Positions 52,706-61,156 of a stretch of DNA of 64,000 nucleotides are shown one piece after another. Origin of the DNA: CAJCJE01 sp036494465 (lineage in GTDB: Bacteria > Actinomycetota > Actinomycetes > Mycobacteriales > Pseudonocardiaceae). The DNA is taken from assembly GCA_036494465.1 (NCBI GenBank), contig DASXOJ010000181.1, forward strand, positions 1 through 64,000, given 5' to 3'. Each line of letters begins with the position of its first letter. Position 1 is the stretch's first letter. The position numbers were made by a program, and so were the translations under genes. The notes beneath the pieces were generated by a model. That model worked only from the letters and a program-made list of their open reading frames with translations. It searched no databases and was not told the DNA's origin.

Positions 52706-53920
52706 TCAAATCCGCACTGGCAGCGCGGTGGCCGTGTTGCCAAGGAAGCTCACGTCGCGCGGCAGTTCGGCATCGGGAACGGCGAGGTCGAGCTGCGGGA
52801 ACCGGGTGAACAACCGCTCCAGCGCGACGGTCGCCTCCAACCGGGCCAGCGGCGCGCCGAGGCAGAAGTGCGGGCCGTGCCCGAAGGACAGGTGCCGGGC
52901 CGAGTCGCGGGTGATGTCGAAACGGTCCGCACTGTCGCCGTAAACCCGCTGGTCACGGCCTGCCGAAGCGTATCCGGCGAGCACCGGCGTACCGGCTGGG
53001 ATGGTGACGCCGTCGACGTCGAGATCGCGGGCCGGATAGCGGAACGGGAAGTAGTTCAGCGGTCCGTCGAACCGCAACGCCTCCTCGACCACCTGCGCCC
53101 AGCTCGCCTCGCCGCGCAGCACAAGTGCCAGCTGGTCGCGATGCGCGCACAGGGCGCGGACCGCGTTGGTGATCAGGTTGAACGTGGTCTCGTGACCGGC
53201 GATGATCAGGATCTGCATGATCCCGATCAGTTCGGGCTCGCTGAACCGGTCGCCGTTCTCCTCGCGCACCGCGATCAACGCGCTGGTCAGGTCGTTGCCA
53301 GGGTGCGCGCGCCGTTCGGCGGTGACCTCGGCGAGAACCGCGCGCAGCTCCAGGCTGGCCGCGATCGCCTCGTCGGGCGTGGCCAACGGGCTGACCACCA
53401 CGTTCGACACCTCGTGCAGCCGCTGCCGGTAGCGCTCGTCGACGCCGAACAGTTCGGTGATCACCCGCAGCGGCAGCGGTAACGCGAAATGCCTGCGCAG
53501 GTCGGCGACGCCGTCGTTGTTCGCGGCGGCTTCGCCGAGGTCGTCGAGCAACTTCTCGGTCAGCTCGGCGACACGCGGCCGCAGGCTCTCCACCCGGCGC
53601 GGAGTGAACTCCTGCGCCACCAGCCCGCGCAACCGCCGCAGGTCGGCGCCGTCGGCGGTGGTCATGCCGGGCACAGTGGCGAAACCGAGCAACGGCCACC
53701 CGGCCGGGATCTCGCCGCGCCGCATGGCGCCGAAGTGTTCGGGTGCCTTGCGCACGTCCGGGTCGGTGAGGAACTCGCGCAGCGGCTCGTGCTGGGTGAT
53801 CACGAAGCCGTCGATCTCGCCCGGCAACACCACCGGCACGGCGGCGCCGCGTGCGCGCAGTTCCGCGTTGACCTGGTGGGTGCGGCCTCGGACATCCGTC
53901 ATGCGGTACGGCTCGGTCAC
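52706..53920 (-). CDS. Cytochrome P450
   Basis: A 404-residue class I P450 with all motifs intact: I-helix AGHETT, ExxR EEALRF, and the heme loop FGHGPHFCLGAPLAR. It resembles CYP105/107-type hydroxylases of secondary metabolites or xenobiotics, but the substrate is unknown. Start GTG 53920. It is divergent from an HpnB-like glycosyltransferase 30 bp away; no ferredoxin gene is adjacent. Confidence 0.93.
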   Translation of the reverse strand: MTEPYRMTDVRGRTHQVNAELRARGAAVPVVLPGEIDGFVITQHEPLREFLTDPDVRKAPEHFGAMRRGEIPAGWPLLGFATVPGMTTADGADLRRLRGLVAQEFTPRRVESLRPRVAELTEKLLDDLGEAAANNDGVADLRRHFALPLPLRVITELFGVDERYRQRLHEVSNVVVSPLATPDEAIAASLELRAVLAEVTAERRAHPGNDLTSALIAVREENGDRFSEPELIGIMQILIIAGHETTFNLITNAVRALCAHRDQLALVLRGEASWAQVVEEALRFDGPLNYFPFRYPARDLDVDGVTIPAGTPVLAGYASAGRDQRVYGDSADRFDITRDSARHLSFGHGPHFCLGAPLARLEATVALERLFTRFPQLDLAVPDAELPRDVSFLGNTATALPVRI

Positions 53921-53929
53921 CTGCTGAGC

Positions 53930-53943
53930 TTATCCGTTGATAA
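53930..53943. promoter_or_regulatory. Inverted repeat between P450 and glycosyltransferase genes
   Basis: TTATC-CGTT-GATAA occupies nearly half of the 30 bp between the divergent GTG starts at 53920 and 53951. Both genes would have to be read from very short or leaderless transcripts, and a protein bound here would block both. Confidence 0.4.
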
Positions 53944-53950
53944 TGATCGA

Positions 53951-55084
53951 GTGCTGATCCCGCTCGTGCTGACCACGCTCGCCCTCGCTGCCTGGATCTA
54001 TCTACTGCTCGCGCACGGCGGTTACTGGCGCACCGGCCACCGTCTGTCCTGTTCGGACACCGTGGCCGGGTACCCGTCGGTGGTCGCGGTGGTGCCCGCG
54101 CGCAACGAGGCCGACATCCTGGGCGTGTCCCTGCCGACGCTGCTCGCGCAGGACTATCCCGGCGACTTCCGGGTGATCCTGGTCGACGATGCCAGCACCG
54201 ACGACACCTCGACCGTCGCCAAATCCCTCGGCACCGACCGGCTCACGATCGTGCGTGGTGACGGCCCGCCGCCGGGCTGGGCGGGCAAGGTGGCTGCGAT
54301 GGCGCGCGGCGTCGACGCGGCGGGTGAGCCGGACTACTTCCTGTTCACCGACGCGGACATCGCGCATCCGGCCGACAGCGTGCGCACGCTCGCCGCCAAG
54401 GCGCAGCGCGACCGGCTGGACCTGGTCTCGTTGATGGCGCGCCTGGGCACCGACACGAGCTGGGAACGCTGGGTGGTCCCGGCGTTCGTGTACTTCTTCG
54501 CGCAGCTCTATCCGTTCCGCCTGGTGAGCAAGCCGCGCTCGCGGGTCGCGGCAGCGGCGGGCGGTTGCATGCTGGTCCGTCGCGAAACTCTCGCCACCAC
54601 GGGCGGTCTGGCCGAGATCAAGGACGCGCACATCGACGACGTCGCGCTCGGCAAACTGCTCAAACGCCACGGCCGAACCTGGCTCGGATTCACCACATCC
54701 GTGCGCAGCCTGCGTCCCTACCCGCGCTTCGGCGACCTGTGGGACATGGTGGCCCGGTCGGCGTACACCCAGTTGCGCTACTCCCCCGCGCTGCTGCTCG
54801 GCACCATCGTCGGCCTGCTGCTGCTCTACGTGCTCCCGCCGGTCGCCACGATCGCCGGCCTGTTCGGGTGGTGGTGGCTGCTCGGCGTCGGCGGGCCGGC
54901 GTGGCTGATCATGAGCGCCACCTTCATACCGGTGCTGCGCCTCTACGACCTGCCGCCGTGGCGCGCTCCGCTGCTCCCCGTGATCGCGCTGCTCTACGCG
55001 GGCATGACCGTCGATTCCGCGCGGCGGCACTGGCTCGGCCGGGGTGGCGCGTGGAAGGGGCGCACGGTCAGTCGCCCGGTTTGA
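53951..55084 (+). CDS. HpnB-like family 2 glycosyltransferase
   Basis: A 377-residue membrane glycosyltransferase. After one N-terminal membrane helix the GT2 domain has VVAVVPARNEADILG, VILVDDASTDDT, the DxD-type FLFTDADIAHP, AAAGGCMLVRRETL and HIDDVALGKLLKRHGR. Three or four C-terminal membrane helices follow. The arrangement matches the hopanoid-associated transferase HpnB and related actinobacterial enzymes, but no hopanoid genes are nearby. Start GTG 53951 is the first plausible one. Its end overlaps the next, convergent gene by 17 bp. Confidence 0.88.
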   Translation: MLIPLVLTTLALAAWIYLLLAHGGYWRTGHRLSCSDTVAGYPSVVAVVPARNEADILGVSLPTLLAQDYPGDFRVILVDDASTDDTSTVAKSLGTDRLTIVRGDGPPPGWAGKVAAMARGVDAAGEPDYFLFTDADIAHPADSVRTLAAKAQRDRLDLVSLMARLGTDTSWERWVVPAFVYFFAQLYPFRLVSKPRSRVAAAAGGCMLVRRETLATTGGLAEIKDAHIDDVALGKLLKRHGRTWLGFTTSVRSLRPYPRFGDLWDMVARSAYTQLRYSPALLLGTIVGLLLLYVLPPVATIAGLFGWWWLLGVGGPAWLIMSATFIPVLRLYDLPPWRAPLLPVIALLYAGMTVDSARRHWLGRGGAWKGRTVSRPV

Positions 55085-55757
55085 CGCCGAGTCCTTCCTG
55101 GATCGCCAACCGGGTCAGTTCCGGCCTGCGGCGCCGTCCGGTCTTGTCCCTGATCCGGTCCAAATAGGACCGTACGGTGCGGATGCTGATCGACATCGCC
55201 TCGGCGATGTCCGCGTCGCGCTCGCCCGCCGCGAGCAGCGCCAGCACCTGACGCTCCCGTTCGGACAGTACGATCCTCGGGCCTGCCTGCGGTTGCCGCG
55301 TCGAGTCGAGCACGAACGCGGCCAGCGTCGGTGACACATAACTGTTGCCTGCGGCGATCTGGCGCACCGCGCGCAGGATCTCCGGTCCGTCCACGTCCTT
55401 GGACAGGTAACCGCTGGCTCCTGCCGCCATCGCACTGAGCACTTCGGACTGACCGGCGTGCGCGGACACCACCAGCACCCGGTGCCCCATGCCGACGACC
55501 TCCATGACCGCCGCCGCGTCCTTCACCCCGCGCAGCTTCAGATCCAGCACGACCACGCTGCCCGCCGGTTGACGGCCAACCGCGAACCTGGCCACCGAAT
55601 CGGCGACCACGCCGACCTCGACATCGGGCGACTGGCGCAGCACGCGTTCCACCGCGGCCCGGTACAGCGGATGATCCTCAACGATGCCAACGAGAATCCG
55701 ATCGGTCGGCATATCCGCCACCTCGGGTGACTCGGCGCGCACTTCCAGGTCCGTCAT
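55068..55757 (-). CDS. NarL/LuxR-type response regulator linked to the ESX genes
   Basis: A 229-residue response regulator. The receiver has ED (acidic pair in VGIVEDHPLYRAA), phospho-acceptor D in SVVVLDLKLRGVKD and K in GYLSKDVDG. The LuxR-type DNA-binding domain is clear (LSERERQVLALLAAGERDAD, AMSISIRTVRSYLDRIRDK). It overlaps eccB by ATGA and is therefore co-expressed with the secretion apparatus. No kinase is adjacent. Confidence 0.9.
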   Translation of the reverse strand: MTDLEVRAESPEVADMPTDRILVGIVEDHPLYRAAVERVLRQSPDVEVGVVADSVARFAVGRQPAGSVVVLDLKLRGVKDAAAVMEVVGMGHRVLVVSAHAGQSEVLSAMAAGASGYLSKDVDGPEILRAVRQIAAGNSYVSPTLAAFVLDSTRQPQAGPRIVLSERERQVLALLAAGERDADIAEAMSISIRTVRSYLDRIRDKTGRRRRPELTRLAIQEGLGVKPGD

Positions 55758-57163
55758 CCCGTACCGCCCTCGCTCACCGGAATCCCGGCCTTGTTCGGAT
55801 CCAGTGCCGGGCCGTTCGGCAGCAGCGCGAGCAGCGGTTCGGCAACGTCGGTCGCGGTCAGCGAGCCGTAGCCGAGCGACGCGATCGCCGCAGAAGAGGG
55901 CAACTGGTACTTCCGCCCGGTGTCGGTGATCAGATAGGTGGCACCGGTATCGGTGGTCAGCCCGGTCTGTTCGCGCACCAGCACGCCGCCGCTCGGCGGC
56001 ACGTACACCTGGTCGGCGAGCTGGCCGCCGCCCGAGGTGCTGATGGCTTGCGCGCCACGGGGCAGGGGCAGCGCGGCACCGACGGTGAGCACGCTGCCGT
56101 TCGTGCCGTCGCCGGTCGCGCACAGCGCCGGATTGGCGCCCAGCGCGAGGATGCGCGGCAACTGGCTGGGCAGACCGATGATGCCGGTCTGCCTGGATTT
56201 CGCGGTGGAGCTGATCGCCGCGACCGACGTCGGGATCGGCGCGGGCTGGTTGCCCGGGTAGGCGTCCGCGTTGTGCTGGTCGCCGGTGATCAGGTACGCC
56301 TCGGTCTGGCTGACCGGTTCCAGGCCGTCCGAGCGGACCACGTAGTACTCGCCGTCGGTGAGCACCTGCCCGACCCTGGTGCTCTGCCCGCCGACGTCCG
56401 GACCGGACGAACCGGCATCGGAGACGTCCACCAGGCCCAGATCCGGTCCGGCCGGGACCGCGCCCAGCCAGTTGGACGCGACCGGCAGCTGACTGATCGT
56501 GTCGTAGTGCAGGGCGGCGAGCGTGCCCGAACTCGGCACCCGGAACCGGAACCCGTCGGCGACCAGGAAAACCTGACCGTTGCTCGCGGACACCAGCAGC
56601 CCCTGTCCGTTGGCGAGCGCCTGCTGGCCGGTGTCCGCCGAGGAACCGAGGATCAGCGTCGAGGTGGGCTCCACACCGGTCGGCTGGTTCGGCGAGGTCC
56701 TGCTGCACACGGTGAACACGTGATCCGCCATGGCCGTACCGGTGGGCAGGGAGTCTGGCGCGCCCGGGATGCCGAGCATCGGTCCACGGGACACCGAGGA
56801 CAGTGCCTGCGCCGATACGGTCGCCGTCGCCGTGCCGTTGCCCGCGGCCAGCAGGCGCGCGGACGCGTAGTTCAGCACTGGGTAGAGCCGGCCGTCCTTG
56901 CCGAGGATGTAGCGGGCGCCGGTGTCCTGTTCGACGATGACCTGGCCGCCCTGTTTCCAGTTCGCCGTACTGCTCGGGTTGAGCAGACCGAGCACGCCGA
57001 ACACGGCGGCAGTCAGCACCGCGGCGGCCACGCCGAGGATGGTGCCGAGGACGAGCCTGCGGCTCGGCGAGGTCGGGTGGTTGGCGTCGGCAGCGACCAG
57101 CGCGGAGACCAGGCGTCGGCGCAGGAACTGATAAGCCTGGATTTGATCACGCTGGGTCCACAC
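55754..57163 (-). CDS. eccB: Type VII secretion core protein EccB
   Basis: A 469-residue membrane protein of the ESX secretion complex. The N-terminus (QRDQIQAYQFLRRRLVSALV) and the single membrane helix (LVLGTILGVAAAVLTAAVFG) are typical of EccB, followed by a long periplasmic domain with repeated beta elements (GARYILGKDGRLYPVLNY, GATYLITDTGRKYQLPS). The GTG at 57163 fits GGGGGAAG with 5-nt spacing; a TTG at 57178 is less likely. It is divergent from eccE. Confidence 0.94.
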   Translation of the reverse strand: MWTQRDQIQAYQFLRRRLVSALVAADANHPTSPSRRLVLGTILGVAAAVLTAAVFGVLGLLNPSSTANWKQGGQVIVEQDTGARYILGKDGRLYPVLNYASARLLAAGNGTATATVSAQALSSVSRGPMLGIPGAPDSLPTGTAMADHVFTVCSRTSPNQPTGVEPTSTLILGSSADTGQQALANGQGLLVSASNGQVFLVADGFRFRVPSSGTLAALHYDTISQLPVASNWLGAVPAGPDLGLVDVSDAGSSGPDVGGQSTRVGQVLTDGEYYVVRSDGLEPVSQTEAYLITGDQHNADAYPGNQPAPIPTSVAAISSTAKSRQTGIIGLPSQLPRILALGANPALCATGDGTNGSVLTVGAALPLPRGAQAISTSGGGQLADQVYVPPSGGVLVREQTGLTTDTGATYLITDTGRKYQLPSSAAIASLGYGSLTATDVAEPLLALLPNGPALDPNKAGIPVSEGGTG

Positions 57164-57220
57164 CGTGACTTCCCCCAATTACCCTTTCGGAAGTTGATTT
57201 CGCTGTACGCGGCGGAGTCA

Positions 57221-57232
57221 GCATACCTATGC
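57221..57232. promoter_or_regulatory. Palindrome in the eccB/eccE intergenic region
   Basis: GCATA-CC-TATGC lies in the 129-bp gap between the divergent eccB and eccE genes. It overlaps TACCTA, a possible -10 element for rightward transcription. The gap is AT-rich compared with its surroundings and should hold both ESX promoters. Confidence 0.4.
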
Positions 57233-57292
57233 TTGTCCATGTTCCACATGGGCGTGCCATTGTTTTAGCTGACGCGGGAGCTGTTTCGGCCG

Positions 57293-58429
57293 ATGACGCA
57301 AATATCCGCTCCACCAAAGACATTCGCCGAGCAGCACAAGGGTAAAAATACCCTCGCCGAGGGTATGGTCACGGCAAAACGCATTGGCAGATTCCGCCCT
57401 GTGGGAATCCGACAGATTATGCTGTGGGAAATCGCCGCCGTCGTCGTGGTGGCCGCCTGGTTTCCGTTGCGCTTGGCGAGTTGGATCGTCCTCGGTGTCG
57501 GAATCGTTATCGTCGCGCTGACCTCGACGCGCTTCGACGGGCTGTGCGGCTACCAGTGGGTGGGCGTGTACCAGCGGTTCCGCGCGCGGCGCTCGACGCA
57601 CCAGCAGCGGGGCGGCGATCCGTTGCAGGCCATGCTGCCCGGCCTGCGGATCAGCCAGCACATCGACCGGGCGGGCAACCGGGCCGGCGTGGCCAAGGTG
57701 GACGATTCGTTCGTGTCGGTGGTGCGGGTGGCGCCCGCACTGCCGGTGTCGTCGAGTGTCCTGTTGGGATTACTGCGAAAGGCCTACGACCGTACCGACA
57801 TTCGGCTGTGCACGGCCGAGCTGGTGACCTGGTCGGTGCCGAGCCCGCCGCGCGCCCGCTATTACGGCGACGAGCGAGACACCCACCCGTTGCAGATCCA
57901 CTGGCTCGCGCTGCGCTACAAACCAGCGCTGGCGCCGAGCGCCGCGTTGGCCAGGGGCGGCGGCGACACGGGCGCGGTGCGCGCCGCGGCGAGTTCGGCG
58001 ATCGCGTTGGTCAGCGAGGTCGCCAAGCTGGGCCTGCCCGCGGTTGCCCTGGACCAGAACGATCTGCGCCAGGAGCTGCTGGTCGCGCTGGGCGTCGGCA
58101 ATCCGGGTGCGGTGAAGATCACCGAGACCTGGCAGGACTTCTCGTTCGGCGCGATCCGCCAGATCGGCTTCGGCACCCGGCAGGGCCGCGACGATCTCGC
58201 GGTGCTCGGCCGCTGGGTGAATGGAGCCGCGTTCACCGCGACATCGTTGACGCTGCACCGCGATCAACGCGGCCGGGTGCGCGGCACCGGGTTGGTGCGG
58301 GTTGGGGTTCGGCCGACCGACGGGAAGATGACCATCCGCCAGTTGAGCAAGACGCTCGGTGTCCGGCTGACAACCAGGAACGGGCGGCAGGAGCTCGCGA
58401 TGCGTGGCACCCTGCCGCTCGCCATCTGA
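57293..58429 (+). CDS. eccE: Type VII secretion protein EccE
   Basis: A 378-residue membrane protein of the ESX complex. Two adjacent membrane segments (about 42-78, MLWEIAAVVVVAAWFPLRLA and WIVLGVGIVIVALT) are followed by a cytoplasmic domain with GLCGYQWVGVYQRFRAR and DDLAVLGRWVNGAAFTATSL, as in EccE. It is the only rightward gene of the locus and ends 4 bp from the eccD stop. Confidence 0.9.
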   Translation: MTQISAPPKTFAEQHKGKNTLAEGMVTAKRIGRFRPVGIRQIMLWEIAAVVVVAAWFPLRLASWIVLGVGIVIVALTSTRFDGLCGYQWVGVYQRFRARRSTHQQRGGDPLQAMLPGLRISQHIDRAGNRAGVAKVDDSFVSVVRVAPALPVSSSVLLGLLRKAYDRTDIRLCTAELVTWSVPSPPRARYYGDERDTHPLQIHWLALRYKPALAPSAALARGGGDTGAVRAAASSAIALVSEVAKLGLPAVALDQNDLRQELLVALGVGNPGAVKITETWQDFSFGAIRQIGFGTRQGRDDLAVLGRWVNGAAFTATSLTLHRDQRGRVRGTGLVRVGVRPTDGKMTIRQLSKTLGVRLTTRNGRQELAMRGTLPLAI

Positions 58430-58433
58430 TGGG

Positions 58434-59816
58434 TTACAGCGCGCCGCGCAGCGCGGCGTAGAGACCGACGACCTCACCGGCCAGCGGGATGATCGCGATC
58501 AACCCGATGAACTCGGCGATGTCCAGCAGTCGCGACCAGTACGGCGACTGTTTGCCGCGCACCGCGCGACTCGCGTAGCTGACGCAGATCGCGCCGGCGG
58601 CGGCGAGCACGCCCGCGCCGATCAGCGTCGCGGTGCGGTCGGGCGAGAGCGCGAGCCAGCCGCCGAGGCAGACCAGCACAGCGAGCCCGGTCACCACGAA
58701 CACGACGCGTGGCCGGGTGCCCGAATAGGACCGCGACCGCAGCAGCCACACCACGCCGACCGTGCCGACCAGCGCGGCTTGGGCGGTGTCGCTCCCGCGC
58801 AGCAGGACGGCGACAGCGCCGAGCACGACGAGGCCGAACGCGCCGAGCAGGCCACACAGCAGCGCCTCGGCCTGGCCGGTCTGGTCCAATACGGACGGTC
58901 CGAGGGTGGGCTTTTCCTTCTCCCGGAACGAGTCCATGTCGGTCGGTACGGTCGGCAGCGGCAGTTTCGCCAGGCGCAACGAGAGCATCGGCGCGACGGC
59001 GGCCAGCGCGGTGGCCAGGGCGATGGCGATCGCGGCCGACCCCTCCGCGGCCATGTCTCCGATCAGCGGAACAGCCCCGGCCAGCGCGCCGAGCAGGGCG
59101 GCGACGGTGATGCCGAGGAACCACGGCAGCCGGGAGCCGACCACCACGACGGCGAGCGCGCCGTAGACGGTGATCGCGGCGAGCGCGGTGGCGACCTCGG
59201 CGGCGCCGAGCGCCAGTGTGTGCGTGCCGAACACGAGCAGCCCGGCGAGCCCCGCGACCGGCACGCCGACCAGCGCGCACACGGCGCCCGCGTCCGCGTC
59301 ACCGTAGGCACGGGCCAGCGCTCCCCCACCGACGAGCAGGAGCACCGCCAGTGCGGCGACGCCGACCGACGCGAACGGCGAACCCCACAAACCGCGCAGC
59401 AGCAGGAATGCCGCGCCGATGAACACCACCGCCGCACCGGCCATGCCCGCACGGTAAGCGGCTTTGGCGCCCCAGGTTCCGTCGCGGTTCTCGGCGGCGC
59501 TGGCGATCGCGTCGACCACGTCGTCGAACAGCAGCGGCGCCATGCGCCGTTCCTTGGGGTTCAGGTAGAGCACGTCGCCGTCGCGGATGCCGGCAGCCGT
59601 GGGGGTCATGCCGAGCGGCATGGGTGCGCCGCCGAGGCGGGACAGCAGCCAACCCGGGTTGTCCGCCTGCGCCAGGCTTTCCGCGCCGGACAGCCGGATC
59701 AGCTGCGGGATCAGCTCGACCAGCGTGCTGCCCAGCGGCAGTGCCACGTCCACCCGGGCCTGCGGGGTGACCACGGTGACCCGGCAGGCCGAGGACACCG
59801 AAGCAGGAACGGTCAC
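58434..59816 (-). CDS. eccD: Type VII secretion channel protein EccD
   Basis: A 460-residue protein with the EccD layout: an N-terminal ubiquitin-like domain (residues 10-90, CRVTVVTPQARVDVALPLGS, GIRDGDVLYLNP) and 11 membrane helices after residue 120. EccD lines the membrane pore of the ESX apparatus. Start GTG 59816 overlaps the stop of the YbaB-like gene. Confidence 0.93.
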   Translation of the reverse strand: MTVPASVSSACRVTVVTPQARVDVALPLGSTLVELIPQLIRLSGAESLAQADNPGWLLSRLGGAPMPLGMTPTAAGIRDGDVLYLNPKERRMAPLLFDDVVDAIASAAENRDGTWGAKAAYRAGMAGAAVVFIGAAFLLLRGLWGSPFASVGVAALAVLLLVGGGALARAYGDADAGAVCALVGVPVAGLAGLLVFGTHTLALGAAEVATALAAITVYGALAVVVVGSRLPWFLGITVAALLGALAGAVPLIGDMAAEGSAAIAIALATALAAVAPMLSLRLAKLPLPTVPTDMDSFREKEKPTLGPSVLDQTGQAEALLCGLLGAFGLVVLGAVAVLLRGSDTAQAALVGTVGVVWLLRSRSYSGTRPRVVFVVTGLAVLVCLGGWLALSPDRTATLIGAGVLAAAGAICVSYASRAVRGKQSPYWSRLLDIAEFIGLIAIIPLAGEVVGLYAALRGAL

Positions 59817-60145
59817 TGGCCCGCCCGTTCGATCCGGCCGGCGGCCTCGATGATCGGCTTGAACCGTGCGGTGCTGGCCTCACCGAGCTTGCGCAGCCCG
59901 TCATTGACCGCTTCCAGCACGATGTCGCCGAGGTCGCGCGCGTTGAACTTGCGTAGCGACTCCGGGTCGATGTCGATCTCGGTGAACCGGCCGGTTCCGG
60001 TCACCGTCACGGTCACCTCGTTGTTGCGCGAGTTGCCCTTGACCTGCATGGCTTCCACGCTGCGCTGGATGCGCTGCACCTCGTCGGCCTGCTGGCGCAC
60101 CTGGTCGAGCAGACCGGCGACATCAACGTCAACTTCCGGGTTCAC
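59813..60145 (-). CDS. YbaB/EbfC-family protein of the ESX locus
   Basis: A 110-residue protein of the YbaB/EbfC nucleoid-associated family: coiled N-terminal helix (AGLLDQVRQQADEVQRIQRS), beta hairpin EVTVTVTGTGRFTEIDIDPE, C-terminal helix DIVLEAVNDGLRKLGE. GTG 60145 with AAGGAGAT at 5-nt spacing is the start. Such small proteins are regularly encoded in actinobacterial ESX loci; their role there is unknown. Confidence 0.88.
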   Translation of the reverse strand: MNPEVDVDVAGLLDQVRQQADEVQRIQRSVEAMQVKGNSRNNEVTVTVTGTGRFTEIDIDPESLRKFNARDLGDIVLEAVNDGLRKLGEASTARFKPIIEAAGRIERAGQ

Positions 60146-60170
60146 CTGTGATCTCCTTATCCGGTAAGAA

Positions 60171-60638
60171 CTACGGTTCCAGCGCGATACTGCGCACGAT
60201 CTCGGTGAACTCCCGCTCAACCAGTGATCGCTGGGCGGGCAGGCAGGACAGCACCAGAGTGGCCACATCGTGCCGCGCGCCGTCGCGCGAGGGCAGTCCG
60301 GCATGCACCTGGAACCGGGTCAGCCGCATCGGGTTCTGGGTCGAGCTGGACCGGTTGGTCAGCTGGAAACCGCGCAACACCACGGTTTCCGCGCCGCTGC
60401 CCCAGTCCTGTTCGGTGAACACCGCGATGCTCGCCGATTCCCGCGCCGCCCTGCCCAGCGCACGATCCGCCAACGTGCGCACCGCGACGTCGACCGGGGT
60501 GGTCCTGGTGAGCAGGGTCAGGTTCGGCGTGAACGATTCGCCCGGTTCCGGGTGGCGGAACGCGGCGAGGTCGGTGCCGTCGTCGTGTTCGATGCCGACC
60601 GCCTGCCAGTTGCGGGGCAGCTCAATGCGCAGCGGCAT
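60171..60638 (-). CDS. ESX-locus protein, LpqN-like fold, copy 1
   Basis: A 155-residue soluble protein (LRIELPRNWQAVGIEHDDGT, PGESFTPNLTLLTRTTPVDV, then LTRFQVHAGLPSRDGARHDV). The pattern Leu-Pro-x-x-W near the start, then F-x-P-N, resembles the LpqN/LpqT and DUF1795 groups. It shares FTPN and a similar layout with the preceding gene, so the two look like an old duplication. No signal peptide is visible. Its start overlaps the upstream stop (TGATG). Confidence 0.72.
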   Translation of the reverse strand: MPLRIELPRNWQAVGIEHDDGTDLAAFRHPEPGESFTPNLTLLTRTTPVDVAVRTLADRALGRAARESASIAVFTEQDWGSGAETVVLRGFQLTNRSSSTQNPMRLTRFQVHAGLPSRDGARHDVATLVLSCLPAQRSLVEREFTEIVRSIALEP

Positions 60639-61156
60639 CAGGACTCCTCGCCATCTCGATCATTTTCAGCACGGATGTGGAAGCTGGCCACGAAGTGCTG
60701 GAAGTCGCCGGTCACGGCAGGCAGCTGCGGCAGCGTGCAACTGCACACCATCTCGACCGCGAGCCGGTCCTGCGGCGCGTCGCCGAGCGGGATCAGCAGG
60801 TGCACCTGCGACTGCACCACGGTCTGGTCACCGCGCGCGCACTGGACGAGCTGCGTGACGCACGGTGCGTCGTTCTCCGCGACCACGTCCCGCTCCAGCA
60901 CGGACACCTCGACCCCGGTCGCCGCCAACCGGCCGATCGCCTCGTCCGCGATGTCGGCGATACCGGCGTCGTCGGTGCGTCGGGCGAGGCCCATGGTGAT
61001 GTTCGGGGTGAACCCGGCACTTTCCGGGACCCCCTCCCGCAACAACACGACAACGGCGCCAGGTGCCCCGACCGAAGCCGGATCCACCGGGCGCCACTCG
61101 TCCGGAACATCAAAGCCGAGCGGCACGTCCAGCCGCTCGGCGCCGATGGGAGCCAT
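60638..61156 (-). CDS. ESX-locus protein, LpqN-like fold, copy 2
   Basis: A 172-residue soluble protein similar to the next gene: DVPLGFDVPDEWRPVDPASV and SAGFTPNITMGLARRTDDAG, followed by beta strands (VTQLVQCARGDQTVVQSQVH). The two adjacent paralogues may bind the WXG-type substrates encoded just upstream; that is inference from position. The ATG abuts the stop of the WXG-type gene with no gap. Confidence 0.72.
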   Translation of the reverse strand: MAPIGAERLDVPLGFDVPDEWRPVDPASVGAPGAVVVLLREGVPESAGFTPNITMGLARRTDDAGIADIADEAIGRLAATGVEVSVLERDVVAENDAPCVTQLVQCARGDQTVVQSQVHLLIPLGDAPQDRLAVEMVCSCTLPQLPAVTGDFQHFVASFHIRAENDRDGEES

